DNA of 64,000 bases from Faunimonas pinastri. Lineage in GTDB: Bacteria; Pseudomonadota; Alphaproteobacteria; Rhizobiales; Afifellaceae. Shown here piece after piece: positions 43,024-51,748 of this stretch. A program made the translations under genes and the position numbers. Each line of letters opens with the position of its first letter. Positions within the stretch are counted from its first letter, which is position 1. The stretch is from the NCBI RefSeq assembly GCF_900110915.1, contig NZ_FOFG01000007.1, positions 124,001-188,000 of the forward strand, given 5' to 3'. The notes below the pieces were generated by a model, which worked only from the letters and a program-made list of their open reading frames with translations, did no database searches and was not told where the DNA came from.

Positions 43024-43968
43024 GTGGCGCAAACAAGCCCCACAAGCATGAAGATCGGTACGCGCGGCAGCGCTCTTGCACTCTGGCAGGCGAATGCCGT
43101 CCGCGACGCGCTGATGCAGGCGCACGGACTGCCGGAAGAGGCGCTGGAAATCGTGGTGATCCGCACGTCCGGTGACCGGATCCAGGATCGCGCGCTGCTG
43201 GAGGCAGGCGGCAAGGGCCTCTTCACCAAGGAGATCGAGGAGGCGCTTCTTTCCGGCGCCATCGATCTGGCCGTGCATTCCGCCAAGGACATGCCGACCT
43301 TTCTGCCGGACGGCCTGACCCTCGGCGGCTATCTGCCGCGCGCCGACGTGCGCGATGCCTTCATCTCCGGCGTCGCACAGACGGTGCAGGACCTGCCCCG
43401 CAACGCGGTGGTGGGAACGGCATCGCTTCGCCGGGAGGCGCTCCTGAAGCGCATCAGGCCGGATATCGAGGTGAAGCTCCTGCGCGGCAACGTGCCGACC
43501 CGGCTGAAGCGGGTGGAGGACGGCGACTTCCACGCCACGCTGCTGGCGGCGGCGGGGCTGGAGCGGCTGGGGCTGCAAGCCCACATCACCTCGCTCCTCG
43601 ATGTCAGGTCTTTCCTCCCGGCCTGCGGGCAGGGCGCCGTGACCATCGAATGCCGTGAGCAGGATGGCATCACCCGCACCGCGCTGGACGCGATCAACCA
43701 CCTGCCGACGCAGCTCGCGGCGGAATGCGAGCGCACCTTCCTTGGCGTGCTCGACGGTTCGTGCCGCACGCCGATCGGCGGCTATGCCTCCGTCACGGCC
43801 GACCGGCTTTCCTTCAAGGGCATCATCCTGTCGGAAGACGGACGCGATTTCTTCGAGGTGGAGGAATCCGGGGCGGCTGCCGACGCGGCGGAGATCGGCC
43901 GGCGCGCCGGACACGACATCCGCACCCGCGCGCCGCGTGAGTTCCTGGAAAAGCTCGGCATCGCCTGA
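43024..43968 (+). CDS. hemC: Porphobilinogen deaminase (hydroxymethylbilane synthase)
   Basis: About 314 residues. The conserved start KIGTRGSALALWQ, the substrate-binding SLRREALL and NVPTRLKR blocks and the dipyrromethane-cofactor cysteine in LDGSCRTPIGGYA are all present. It polymerises four porphobilinogens in haem synthesis. The start is ambiguous: a GTG at 43024 has GAGG five bases upstream; the ATG at 43048 begins right at the conserved region but lacks a ribosome site. Its stop overlaps hemD by ATGA. The divergent tsaD gene shares the upstream region. Confidence 0.93.
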   Translation: MAQTSPTSMKIGTRGSALALWQANAVRDALMQAHGLPEEALEIVVIRTSGDRIQDRALLEAGGKGLFTKEIEEALLSGAIDLAVHSAKDMPTFLPDGLTLGGYLPRADVRDAFISGVAQTVQDLPRNAVVGTASLRREALLKRIRPDIEVKLLRGNVPTRLKRVEDGDFHATLLAAAGLERLGLQAHITSLLDVRSFLPACGQGAVTIECREQDGITRTALDAINHLPTQLAAECERTFLGVLDGSCRTPIGGYASVTADRLSFKGIILSEDGRDFFEVEESGAAADAAEIGRRAGHDIRTRAPREFLEKLGIA

Positions 43969-44690
43969 TGCGGCTGCTGATCACCCGTCCCGAGCCCGAC
44001 GCGACGAGAACCGCCGAGGCGCTCGCCGCGCTCGGCCACGAGGCGCTGGTCTCGCCTTCGCTGGCCGTCACCTTGCTGCCGGACGTGCCGCTGCCGAGAG
44101 GTCGCTTTCAGGCGTTGATCGCGACCAGCGCCAATGCCCTGCGCGCGCTCGCCTCCCATCACGAGCGCGCCATGGTGCTGGACCTGCCCATCTTCACGGT
44201 CGGCGACCAGAGCACCCGGCAGGCGCAGGAGGCCGGTTTCGCCAATGCCGTCTCGGCGGAAGGCGCGGTCGACGAGCTGGTCGCGATGGTGTCGTCGCGG
44301 CTGAAGCCGGAAGGCGGCCCGATCCTCTATCTCGCGGGCGAGACGCAGGCGGGCGACCCGGCGGGGCAGCTGGAAGCCGCCGGCTTCGCCGTGCAGACGT
44401 GGGTGCTCTACCAGACGGAGCCTGTCGTCCGTCTTTCGCCGGAAGCGACGCTGGCGCTGCGCAGCGGCCATATCGACGGCGTGCTGCTGTATTCCCGCAA
44501 GAGCGCGACCGCCTTTGCCCTGGCGCTGAGAGGCGGCAGGCTTTCGCCGCTGCCGGAAAACACCGCGATCTATTGCATTTCCGAGGCGGCGGCCGAGCCC
44601 GTGCGACGCCATGCCCGAGGCCCCGTTCTCGTGGCCGAGCGGCCCGACGGGGCGCATCTTTTCGCGCTGCTGACCGCGCCGGAAGGCTGA
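43968..44690 (+). CDS. hemD: Uroporphyrinogen-III synthase
   Basis: 240 residues of the HemD fold, two alpha/beta lobes joined by a hinge. The family is weakly conserved, but MRLLITRPEPDATRTAEAL at the N-terminus, IATSANALRAL, TVGDQSTRQAQEAGF and GVLLYSRKSATAF are recognisable. It closes hydroxymethylbilane with D-ring inversion. Translational coupling to hemC by a one-base ATGA overlap supports the assignment. Confidence 0.92.
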   Translation: MRLLITRPEPDATRTAEALAALGHEALVSPSLAVTLLPDVPLPRGRFQALIATSANALRALASHHERAMVLDLPIFTVGDQSTRQAQEAGFANAVSAEGAVDELVAMVSSRLKPEGGPILYLAGETQAGDPAGQLEAAGFAVQTWVLYQTEPVVRLSPEATLALRSGHIDGVLLYSRKSATAFALALRGGRLSPLPENTAIYCISEAAAEPVRRHARGPVLVAERPDGAHLFALLTAPEG

Positions 44691-44815
44691 ATCGACGCGT
44701 TAACCCGGTCCTCAGCCTTGTTTGCATTAGATGTTGGCCCGATGTAGTCGAACGGAATAAGCCGGCAGGCGTTTAGCCTGCGAACAAGCGCAGCCGCGCT
44801 TTCACGGAGACAGTC

Positions 44816-46900
44816 TTGGCCAAAGATCCCCGCCAACCCGGTCCCGCAGGCGCGGGTCAGTCGCAGGAAGCTCAGAAGGGCGACGACACCTCCCGCACCC
44901 CGTCGGCCGCCGACAGCGCGCGCGACCGTCGGCTGACCATCGACCTCCCGGCCAAGGATGTATCTCGCGCCGGTGAACCGTCCGCCCCGGCCTCCGCCGG
45001 CGCGACACCCACGTTCACGGACAGGGGTGCGCCGTCGTCTCACACGGATGGGGGTGCGAGTGCCCCGACCGGTGGCATGACGAGCGGCGAGCGCGCGCAG
45101 GCGGCGGAGCCCGCCAAGACCGGGACGGCCGGGCCAGACGCCGTGCCGGGCGCGACGTCGAACATGCCAACCTCGAACAGCGCGGCCTCGAACGCCTCCA
45201 CGAAGCCTTCGACGGTCGCCTCCACCACCAGTCCGAAGAGCGAGCCGTCGAAGCCGGCTTCGCCCGTCATCGAGGCCGCCGGGTCACGCGCTGCGGAGAC
45301 CAGGGCCGGCGACAGCGGGAAGCCTGATGGCGCTGCAAAGGCTGCCGCAGCTTCGGCAGCATCGACCACGGCCGCGAAGTCCGGTCCGACGGCCTCCACA
45401 ACGCCCGGCGGTGGCAGCGCCAGCGGTTCCGGGCCGGCAAGCAGTGCCCCCCGGCGCGAGAGCGCGGATGTCGCCGCGCGCAAGAGTTCGGTCTCCATTC
45501 CCGCGCTGCTGATCGCGGCTATTCTCGGCGGTGCGCTCGGAATGGGCGGGGTCTACGCGCTCCAGCGATCCGGCCACTGGCCGCAGGCGACGGCCTCGGC
45601 CCCTTCCGGCGACGTGGCGACCAAGGCCGAAGTGGCTGATCTTCGCACCCAGCTGCAGCAGGTGCAGGGCACTGTCACCGATCTGCAGGGACGCGCGCAG
45701 GCGGCTCTGGCGGTCGCTTCCGGCGAGGGCGGCCAGAACGGCGCCGACCAGAACGCTGTACAGGATCTCGGCACCCGGGTCGCAGCTCTGGAAGCCAAGC
45801 TGACCGCGCCGGCGACACAGCCGGGCGAGGGGGCACAGCCGGGCGCGGGCCCCGCCGATACCGCCGCTTCGGGCCATCTTCGCGATCGCCTCGCCGCGCT
45901 TGAAGGCAAGGTGAACACCAATTCGGACGCCGTGAACGGCAAGGCCGATGCCACAGCCATCGCCGATCTCGGCAAGCGCGTCGACCAGCTTCAGGCGGCG
46001 GTCGGCACCGGCGATCAGGTCGCGCCCGATTCGCTTTCCGGCCGCCTCGCCTCCCTCACCGACCAGTTCGGCCAGTTGCGCGATTCCATCGGGCCCACCG
46101 CGATCTCCGCCATGAAGCCGGAGATCGACCAGCTCGGCCAGCGCGTGGACCAGATGGCCGGAACGGTGGATCAGCTGAACGGCAAGGTGCAGGACACGCA
46201 GACCACGGCCGCCACCACGCTCGCCAACATGGCGCAGACCACCACACATGTGCAGCAGCAGCTGACGGAGGTGACCGGCACGGTGGCGCAGCTCTCCGAT
46301 CAGGTCGCGCATGCCGCCCCGAGCCAGAAGATCGACGAGTTGACGAAGGCTGTCCAGGCGGCGCAGAGCCGCGCGGATCAGGCCGCCGCCGTGGCGCCGG
46401 TCATCGCCGCCAACGGCCTCGTGGACGCCGTGCAGGGGGGTAGCTCCTTCGCGACGGAGCTGAAGGCCGTACAGACAGTGACGCCGGGGGACGCCGCCAT
46501 CGGCACGCTGGAGCCCTATGCGGCTTCCGGCCTGCCGCGGATCGCCGACCTCAAGCAGGGTTTCGACAAGGTCATGGCGAGCCGCGTCTCCACGGCGGAT
46601 CTGCCGGCCGAGGGCGGCGGCACACTGACCCGGCTCCTGCAGAGCGCCAAGGGCGTCATCAAGGTCACGCCGGCCGGCCCCATCGAGGGCAACAGCAGCG
46701 CCGCCATCCTGTCGCGCATCGATGCCGATTTCGACAGCGGCAACCTCAAGGGCGTGCTGGACGAATGGAACGGGCTGCCGCAGGCCGACAAGGATGCGAC
46801 GCACGAATTCATCCAGCCGGTGCAGGCCCATGCCGCGGCGATCGATCTCGCCGGCCGTTTGAGGGCGAATGCCCTCGGTCAACTCAGTTCAGCGAAGTAG
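44816..46900 (+). CDS. Mitofilin/Mic60-like inner-membrane protein of the hem cluster
   Basis: 694 residues. Residues 1-225 are low-complexity Ala/Ser/Thr/Pro-rich, 226-249 form one membrane helix, and the rest is largely periplasmic: a long coiled coil (about 255-545) and a C-terminal helical region (about 550-690) with the mitofilin signature. Alphaproteobacterial Mic60 homologues sit in this operon and shape intracytoplasmic or inner-membrane curvature. The start is TTG with GGAG six bases upstream; no ATG is available nearby. It follows hemD by 125 bases and precedes the HemY-like gene by seven. Confidence 0.85.
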   Translation: MAKDPRQPGPAGAGQSQEAQKGDDTSRTPSAADSARDRRLTIDLPAKDVSRAGEPSAPASAGATPTFTDRGAPSSHTDGGASAPTGGMTSGERAQAAEPAKTGTAGPDAVPGATSNMPTSNSAASNASTKPSTVASTTSPKSEPSKPASPVIEAAGSRAAETRAGDSGKPDGAAKAAAASAASTTAAKSGPTASTTPGGGSASGSGPASSAPRRESADVAARKSSVSIPALLIAAILGGALGMGGVYALQRSGHWPQATASAPSGDVATKAEVADLRTQLQQVQGTVTDLQGRAQAALAVASGEGGQNGADQNAVQDLGTRVAALEAKLTAPATQPGEGAQPGAGPADTAASGHLRDRLAALEGKVNTNSDAVNGKADATAIADLGKRVDQLQAAVGTGDQVAPDSLSGRLASLTDQFGQLRDSIGPTAISAMKPEIDQLGQRVDQMAGTVDQLNGKVQDTQTTAATTLANMAQTTTHVQQQLTEVTGTVAQLSDQVAHAAPSQKIDELTKAVQAAQSRADQAAAVAPVIAANGLVDAVQGGSSFATELKAVQTVTPGDAAIGTLEPYAASGLPRIADLKQGFDKVMASRVSTADLPAEGGGTLTRLLQSAKGVIKVTPAGPIEGNSSAAILSRIDADFDSGNLKGVLDEWNGLPQADKDATHEFIQPVQAHAAAIDLAGRLRANALGQLSSAK

Positions 46901-46907
46901 GTGACCG

Positions 46908-48707
46908 ATGATCCGTCTCCTGATTGTCGTCGCCGTCCTCTTTGCCGTCGTCCTCGAGTTCCAGTGGCTGAAGGGCACCTCCGGCGAGGTCGCGCTGACG
47001 CTGCACGGCAATGTCTATTCGGTGGATCTCTCCACCGCCGTCCTGGGCCTTGTGGTCGCGCTGGCGCTGTTCGCCGTCATCGTGCTGCTGCTGCGGTTCC
47101 TCGTCCGCATCCCCGCCAATTCGGGACGCCGCCGTCGCTGGCGTCGTGAGGAGCGCGCCCGCGAAGCGCTGACGGCGGGCCTCCTCGCCGTCGCGGCGGG
47201 CGATGTCCGGGGCGCGGAGCGTGCGACCGGCGATGCGCTGCGGCGCATTCCGAACCGGCCGCTGACGATGCTGCTGCGCGCCCAGACGGCGCAGCTCAAG
47301 GGCGATCATGCCGAGGCCGGCGAGGCCTTCAAAGCCATGCTGGAAGAGCCGGACGCCCGCATCGTGGGCCTGCGCGGCCTCTACATCGAGGCGGAGCGGC
47401 AGGGCAATCACGAGGCGGCGCGCCGCATCGCGGAGGAAGCGCGGCAAGACGCGTCCACCAGCCCCTGGGCCTCGCGCGCGTTGCTGCGCTATCAGGCGGC
47501 CGAAGGCGACTGGGCCGGCGCGCTTGAACTCCTCGGCAGCTACAGCCGCACGCTCGACCGCAAGGCGGCCCGCCGCCAGCGCGCGGTGATCCTGACCGCG
47601 CAGGCGCTGGACAAGGAGATCGGCGAGCCGGAAACGGCCCGCAACGCCGCGCTGGAAGCGCATGAGCTCGCGCCCGAGCTCGTGCCCGCCGCCGTGGTCG
47701 CGGGCCGGCTTCTGTCCCGGCTGGGCGAGGTACGGCGTGCCTCAAAGGTTCTGGAGGCGACCTGGAAGGAAGCGCCGCATCCGGAGATCGCCGAGGCCTA
47801 TGCGCATGTTCGCTCGGGCGATTCCGCCACCGACCGCCTGAAGCGCATGGAAACGTTGCACCGCCTGCAGCCGGATGCGCCGGAAGCGCGGATCGCATTG
47901 GCGCGCGCGGCGGCGGAAGCGCGCGAATGGGAACGTGCCCGCACCGCGCTGGAGCCCCTGGTCAAGGACCGGCCGGACCAGCGCGTGCTGATCCTCATGG
48001 CCGAGATCGAAGAAGGCCAGTCCGGCGATCGCGGCCGGGCGCGCGAATGGCTTGCCCGTGCCGTCAGAGCGCCGCGCGGCCCCGCCTGGACCGCAGATGG
48101 CGTGGTGCTGGAGCAATGGGCGCCGGTTTCGCCCGTCACCGGTCGCCTCGACGCGGTGGAGTGGAAGCTCCCCCTGGAAGAGCCGGAAGCGGTCGCACTG
48201 CCGGACCTCGTGCAGGACGCGCTCGGCCCGGACCAGCCGCGACAGGTCGGCCGCTTCGTCGAACCGCAGGGCGAGACGACCGGCGGTGCGGAGCGAACGT
48301 TCGAGATCGACGGCGAGCCCGTTCCGGTGGATGTCGCGATCCAGGAAGAAGAGCTGGCCCGCGCCGCGAAGTCCGGACGCACGGCACCTGATCGCGTCAC
48401 GCCCAGCCCGGTTGTGACCGGTCCGACGATCGTGGCCCAGCCGGTAGCCATGCGACCCGCTGCGCCGGTTTCCGGCAAGACGGACGGACCTGACGCGGTG
48501 ATCGTGGATGGCCCGAAGCCGGCCCCGACGGCCCAGCCGGTCATCGGCAGCGGAACGCAGCCGCCGAAGCTCGTCACGCCGCCGCTGCCGGACAGGCCGG
48601 AGGAAACGCTGGTCGCCGAGGAAGACCTCGTGCCGCCGTCCCCCGACGATCCGGGCGTGGAAGAGGGAACGGCGAAGGAGCCGCCGCGCCGCTTCGGCCT
48701 GTTCTAG
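46908..48707 (+). CDS. HemY-like TPR membrane protein
   Basis: 599 residues. Two N-terminal membrane helices (about 1-18 and 42-66) form the HemY N-domain, followed by tetratricopeptide-type helices (about 75-400) and a long Pro-rich C-terminal tail (about 430-599). It is not the protoporphyrinogen oxidase also called HemY; the TPR family lies in hem operons and its biochemical role is unclear. It is the last gene of hemC-hemD-mitofilin-HemY. The C-terminal tail is longer than in gammaproteobacterial HemY. Confidence 0.88.
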   Translation: MIRLLIVVAVLFAVVLEFQWLKGTSGEVALTLHGNVYSVDLSTAVLGLVVALALFAVIVLLLRFLVRIPANSGRRRRWRREERAREALTAGLLAVAAGDVRGAERATGDALRRIPNRPLTMLLRAQTAQLKGDHAEAGEAFKAMLEEPDARIVGLRGLYIEAERQGNHEAARRIAEEARQDASTSPWASRALLRYQAAEGDWAGALELLGSYSRTLDRKAARRQRAVILTAQALDKEIGEPETARNAALEAHELAPELVPAAVVAGRLLSRLGEVRRASKVLEATWKEAPHPEIAEAYAHVRSGDSATDRLKRMETLHRLQPDAPEARIALARAAAEAREWERARTALEPLVKDRPDQRVLILMAEIEEGQSGDRGRAREWLARAVRAPRGPAWTADGVVLEQWAPVSPVTGRLDAVEWKLPLEEPEAVALPDLVQDALGPDQPRQVGRFVEPQGETTGGAERTFEIDGEPVPVDVAIQEEELARAAKSGRTAPDRVTPSPVVTGPTIVAQPVAMRPAAPVSGKTDGPDAVIVDGPKPAPTAQPVIGSGTQPPKLVTPPLPDRPEETLVAEEDLVPPSPDDPGVEEGTAKEPPRRFGLF

Positions 48708-48727
48708 GCCTGTTCCGTGCCCGGGCG

Positions 48728-48747
48728 GGCGACCCTTTCCGGTCGCC
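48728..48747 (+). terminator. Weak hairpin after the HemY-like gene
   Basis: GGCGACC, six-base loop, GGTCGCC: a seven-base-pair stem 20 bases after the stop, then TTCCCCC. Possible end of the hem operon transcript. Confidence 0.4.
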
Positions 48748-48838
48748 TTCCCCCGCAGTGTTTTTCCGGGAGGAAGTCGTCAACAGGGCTATCTGATGGC
48801 TTGCTCCCGAGCCCGTGACCTTGTATGAGGCACCCATC

Positions 48839-48914
48839 GCCGCTTTAGCTCAGTCGGTAGAGCACATCATTCGTAATGATGGGGTCAGGTGTTCGAGTCA
48901 CCTAAGCGGCACCA
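48839..48914 (+). tRNA. tRNA-Thr (anticodon CGU)
   Basis: 76 bases with CCA encoded. Acceptor GCCGCTT pairs with AAGCGGC, D stem GCTC/GAGC, anticodon stem CATCA/TGATG with loop TT-CGT-AA (anticodon at 48872-48874), T stem AGGTG/CACCT with TTCGAGT loop, discriminator A. Anticodon CGU reads ACG. It marks the left border of the accessory block. Confidence 0.97.
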
Positions 48915-49061
48915 TTTTCCTTCCAGATCCGGTTTTCTTCACCTCGGCGGTTTCCGTTCGGGGTCGTCCCGCTCGCGGTGTCGCGGATGCGACGCGAAAG
49001 ACCGGCCCGGCTTTCGCCGAACCGGTCTGACACCCGACAGGAAGGTGGAGTTGCGTCGCGA

Positions 49062-49940
49062 CTATTGACGGTCGGCCGCCCCGATCCCGTCCAGTTCGGC
49101 GACGACATCCTCGGAAAGCTTGAGCTCGGTGGCCGCGAGGTTTTCGCGGAGGTGGCCGAGCGACGAGGTGCCGGGGATCAGCAGGATGTTGGGCGAGCGC
49201 TGCAGCAGCCAGGCGAGGGCCACCTGCATCGGCGTTGCTCCCAGCCGTTCCGCCACGCCCGACAGCGTGGAGGATTGCAGCGGCGTGAAGCCGCCCAGCG
49301 GGAAGAACGGCACGAAGGCCGTGCCCTGCGTGGCCAGTTCCTCGATCAACGCGTCGTCATCGCGATGGGCGAGATTGTACAGGTTCTGCACGCAGACGAT
49401 CTCGCAGATCCCGCGTCCTTCCGCGATCTGCTTCGACGTCGCGTTGCTGAGGCCGATGTGGCGAACGAGGCCCTGCTGCTGCAGCTCCGCCAGTGCGGTG
49501 AGGGGCGCCTCGATCGAGCCCTCGCTGGGACCATGGACGTCGCCCATGATGCGCAGGTTGACCACGTCGAGTGCGTCGAGGCCGAGATTGCGAAGATTGT
49601 CATGCACGGCGCTGGCGAGCTCGGCGGGCTGCATCGCCGGGTTCCACGATGCGTCCTCGCCGCGAACCGCTCCGATCTTGGTGACGATCACGAGATCGTC
49701 GCCATACGGGTGCAGCGCCTCGCGGATGATCTGGTTGGTGACGTGCGGGCCGTAGAAGTCGCTGGTGTCGATGTGATCCACCCCGGCGGCAACGGCCTCG
49801 CGAAGCACCGCGATCGCCGCCTCGCGATCCTTGGGCGGCCCGAACACGCCGGGGCCGGCAAGTTGCATCGCGCCATAGCCCATGCGCTTCACATTGTGGC
49901 TGCCGAGCCGGAAGCTGCCGGCTGCATCGAGATTGGTCAT
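49062..49940 (-). CDS. Aldo/keto reductase
   Basis: 292 residues, a TIM-barrel NADPH-dependent oxidoreductase. The catalytic aspartate-tyrosine segment is HIDTSDFYGPH (about 56-66), the lysine is in VIVTKIG (about 85) and the histidine equivalent is in NLRIMGDVHG. The cofactor-binding end IPGTSSLGHLRENL is typical. It probably reduces carbonyls or oxidises sugar alcohols in the cytoplasm. A LysR-type gene is divergently transcribed 95 bases away and is likely its regulator. Confidence 0.9.
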   Translation of the reverse strand: MTNLDAAGSFRLGSHNVKRMGYGAMQLAGPGVFGPPKDREAAIAVLREAVAAGVDHIDTSDFYGPHVTNQIIREALHPYGDDLVIVTKIGAVRGEDASWNPAMQPAELASAVHDNLRNLGLDALDVVNLRIMGDVHGPSEGSIEAPLTALAELQQQGLVRHIGLSNATSKQIAEGRGICEIVCVQNLYNLAHRDDDALIEELATQGTAFVPFFPLGGFTPLQSSTLSGVAERLGATPMQVALAWLLQRSPNILLIPGTSSLGHLRENLAATELKLSEDVVAELDGIGAADRQ

Positions 49941-50000
49941 GGTTTTCTCCGTTGCTGCTGGTCTTCCATATGGATCAGATGCCCTTGGGTGATAATCCGG

Positions 50001-50006
50001 TATAAT
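50001..50006 (+). promoter_or_regulatory. Candidate -10 element for the LysR gene
   Basis: TATAAT, a perfect -10 hexamer, lies 29 bases before the LysR ATG within the divergent region. No good -35 is at the right distance, as would suit an activator-dependent or autoregulated promoter. Confidence 0.35.
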
Positions 50007-50034
50007 CGGGACGGGTTGTACGAAAGGGTGGACA

Positions 50035-50928
50035 ATGAAGGAGCTTCAGGATCTCGCGGCTTTCGTGGCGGTCGCGCGCGCCGGTGGGTTTCGCGAAGCG
50101 GCAAAGGCGGGCGGCGTCTCCGCTTCCGGTCTCAGCGAAGCGGTGCGGCGGCTGGAAACGCGGCTCGGCGTTCGGCTGCTCAACCGGACGACCCGGAGCG
50201 TCGCGCCGACGGAAGCCGGCCAGCGTCTGTTGGAGCGGCTGGTGCCGGCCTTGGGCGAGGTGGAAGCCTCGCTCGATGTGGTCAACGCCTTTCGGGATCG
50301 CCCGGCCGGCACCTTGCGGCTGAACGTGCCGGCAAGCGTCGCCCGCCTCGTGCTGCCGGAGTTCGTTCCGCCGTTCCTCAAGGCTTATCCGGACATCCGC
50401 ATGGAGGTGATCGTCGAGGATGGCTTCGTGGACGTGCTGGCCGCCGGCTGCGATGCCGGAATCCGCTACGGCGAAAGGTTGGAGCAGGACATGATCGCCG
50501 TCCCGATTGGTCCGCGCACGCAGCGTTTCGCCACCGCCGCCGCACCCTCTTACCTCGACGCACATGGTCGCCCGGAGCATCCGCGCGACCTGCTGTCCCA
50601 CGCCTGCCTGCGCGGCCAGTTCGCCAGCGGTAATATCCCGCCCTGGGAATTCGAGCGGGACGGCGAGGTGTTGCATGTCGATCCGGACGGGTCCCTCGTG
50701 GTGCGCCTCGGAGCCGCGGTGGACCTTGCGATCGACGCGGCGCTGCAGGGCCTCGGCATCATCCAGCTCTTTGAGGCGTGGCTCGCCCCCCACTTCGAGA
50801 GCGGCGCGCTGGAACCGGTGCTGGAACCGTGGTGGGAAAGCTTCCCCGGCCCCTTCCTCTATTATCCCGGCCGGCACCACTTGCCGGCCCCGCTTCGGGC
50901 TTTCGTCGATTTTACGCGGAGGGGATAG
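50035..50928 (+). CDS. LysR-family transcriptional regulator
   Basis: 297 residues: an N-terminal helix-turn-helix (about 3-60, AAKAGGVSASGLSEAVRRLETRLGVRLLNRTTRSVAPTEAG in part) and a substrate-binding domain (about 88-290). It belongs to the group with the SIRYGERLEQDM-type effector segment (IRYGERLEQDM near 143). The start follows AAGGGTGG. Divergent from the aldo/keto reductase gene, which it probably activates or represses in response to an unknown inducer. Confidence 0.9.
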   Translation: MKELQDLAAFVAVARAGGFREAAKAGGVSASGLSEAVRRLETRLGVRLLNRTTRSVAPTEAGQRLLERLVPALGEVEASLDVVNAFRDRPAGTLRLNVPASVARLVLPEFVPPFLKAYPDIRMEVIVEDGFVDVLAAGCDAGIRYGERLEQDMIAVPIGPRTQRFATAAAPSYLDAHGRPEHPRDLLSHACLRGQFASGNIPPWEFERDGEVLHVDPDGSLVVRLGAAVDLAIDAALQGLGIIQLFEAWLAPHFESGALEPVLEPWWESFPGPFLYYPGRHHLPAPLRAFVDFTRRG

Positions 50929-51003
50929 CGCGTCCGCAGACGCAGCCTGGTCAAAGCCATCCCCCCTCGACCGTGCTTTAAAAAGGCTCCCTTACGTTTT
51001 CGG

Positions 51004-51039
51004 TTGACCGGAATGGCTGGACCTTGGATAAATATCCAA
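51004..51039 (+). promoter_or_regulatory. Promoter with overlapping TetR operator
   Basis: TTGACC (51004-51009), 17 bases, GATAAA (51027-51032) form a good housekeeping promoter. An inverted repeat TTGGATA-AA-TATCCAA (51024-51039) covers the -10, which suits repression by the TetR-type protein encoded 42 bases downstream. Confidence 0.6.
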
Positions 51040-51080
51040 CAGGTGTTGCGTATCTGGGGTTTGGCCGAATGGAGGGTCGT

Positions 51081-51713
51081 ATGCCGTCGCGCACGATTCC
51101 GAAGCAATTGCCGACAGGCCAGGGGTCGGAAGACGCGCGGGTAGAGCGGACCCGAGCCCGGCTTGCCCAAGCGGTATTGTCGCTTGCCGCCGAGCGCGAC
51201 ATCACGACCGCGTCGGTGGCTGAACTGGCGCGCCGCGCCGGCGTAAACCGAAGCACCTTCTACGCGCACGCACAAACCCCGGTGGAACTGCTGACCCGCG
51301 TGCTTTCGTCCGAACTGGACGAAGTCCGCCGGCACACGATGGAGCAGCTGGACTTCGACGGGCGGCTGCTGCGCTCCCTTACGCGCTCGACCCTGTGCGA
51401 GATCGTGGATCACATCATCAAGCATGAGGCGGTTTATGGCGGCACCAGCCACGCCTCATCGATGTTCGCGCTGCGCATCGTGCTCGCGGAGCACGTCGAG
51501 CAATCCGTCCTGATCGTGTTGCGCGAGGGATTCCTGGTGGCGCCCGAACCGGGACCCGAGGCTGCCGCGCTCTATGCCGCCTTTCTCGCTCACGGCGTCG
51601 CCGGGGCGGTGGAGGCGTGGCTGCACCTTCCCGCACCGCGCGACGAGCGCGTGCTGCTGACCGCCATCGAGGCCATGTACCCGTCCTGGTACGCGCCCGA
51701 CCCCGGCCCATAA
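51081..51713 (+). CDS. TetR-family transcriptional regulator of the adh-aldh operon
   Basis: 210 residues. The helix-turn-helix is at about 30-70 (TASVAELARRAGVNRSTFYAHAQTP), the rest is an all-helical ligand domain. The ATG at 51081 is chosen for its GGAGGG site four bases upstream; earlier in-frame starts (51024, 51069) overlap the operator. It is first in an operon with alcohol and aldehyde dehydrogenase genes (35 bases to the next start), so it most likely represses its own operon until an alcohol or aldehyde is present. Confidence 0.88.
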   Translation: MPSRTIPKQLPTGQGSEDARVERTRARLAQAVLSLAAERDITTASVAELARRAGVNRSTFYAHAQTPVELLTRVLSSELDEVRRHTMEQLDFDGRLLRSLTRSTLCEIVDHIIKHEAVYGGTSHASSMFALRIVLAEHVEQSVLIVLREGFLVAPEPGPEAAALYAAFLAHGVAGAVEAWLHLPAPRDERVLLTAIEAMYPSWYAPDPGP

Positions 51714-51748
51714 GGGCCTCAAGCAAGACCAACCAAAGGAGAAACGCC

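Noticed and set aside
45284..46882. 532-codon open frame opposite the mitofilin gene
   Set aside because: Low-complexity shadow of the Ala-rich coding strand; no ribosome site and no known fold.
46908..48707. HemY as protoporphyrinogen oxidase
   Set aside because: The protein has membrane helices and TPR-type repeats, not a flavin-binding oxidase fold.
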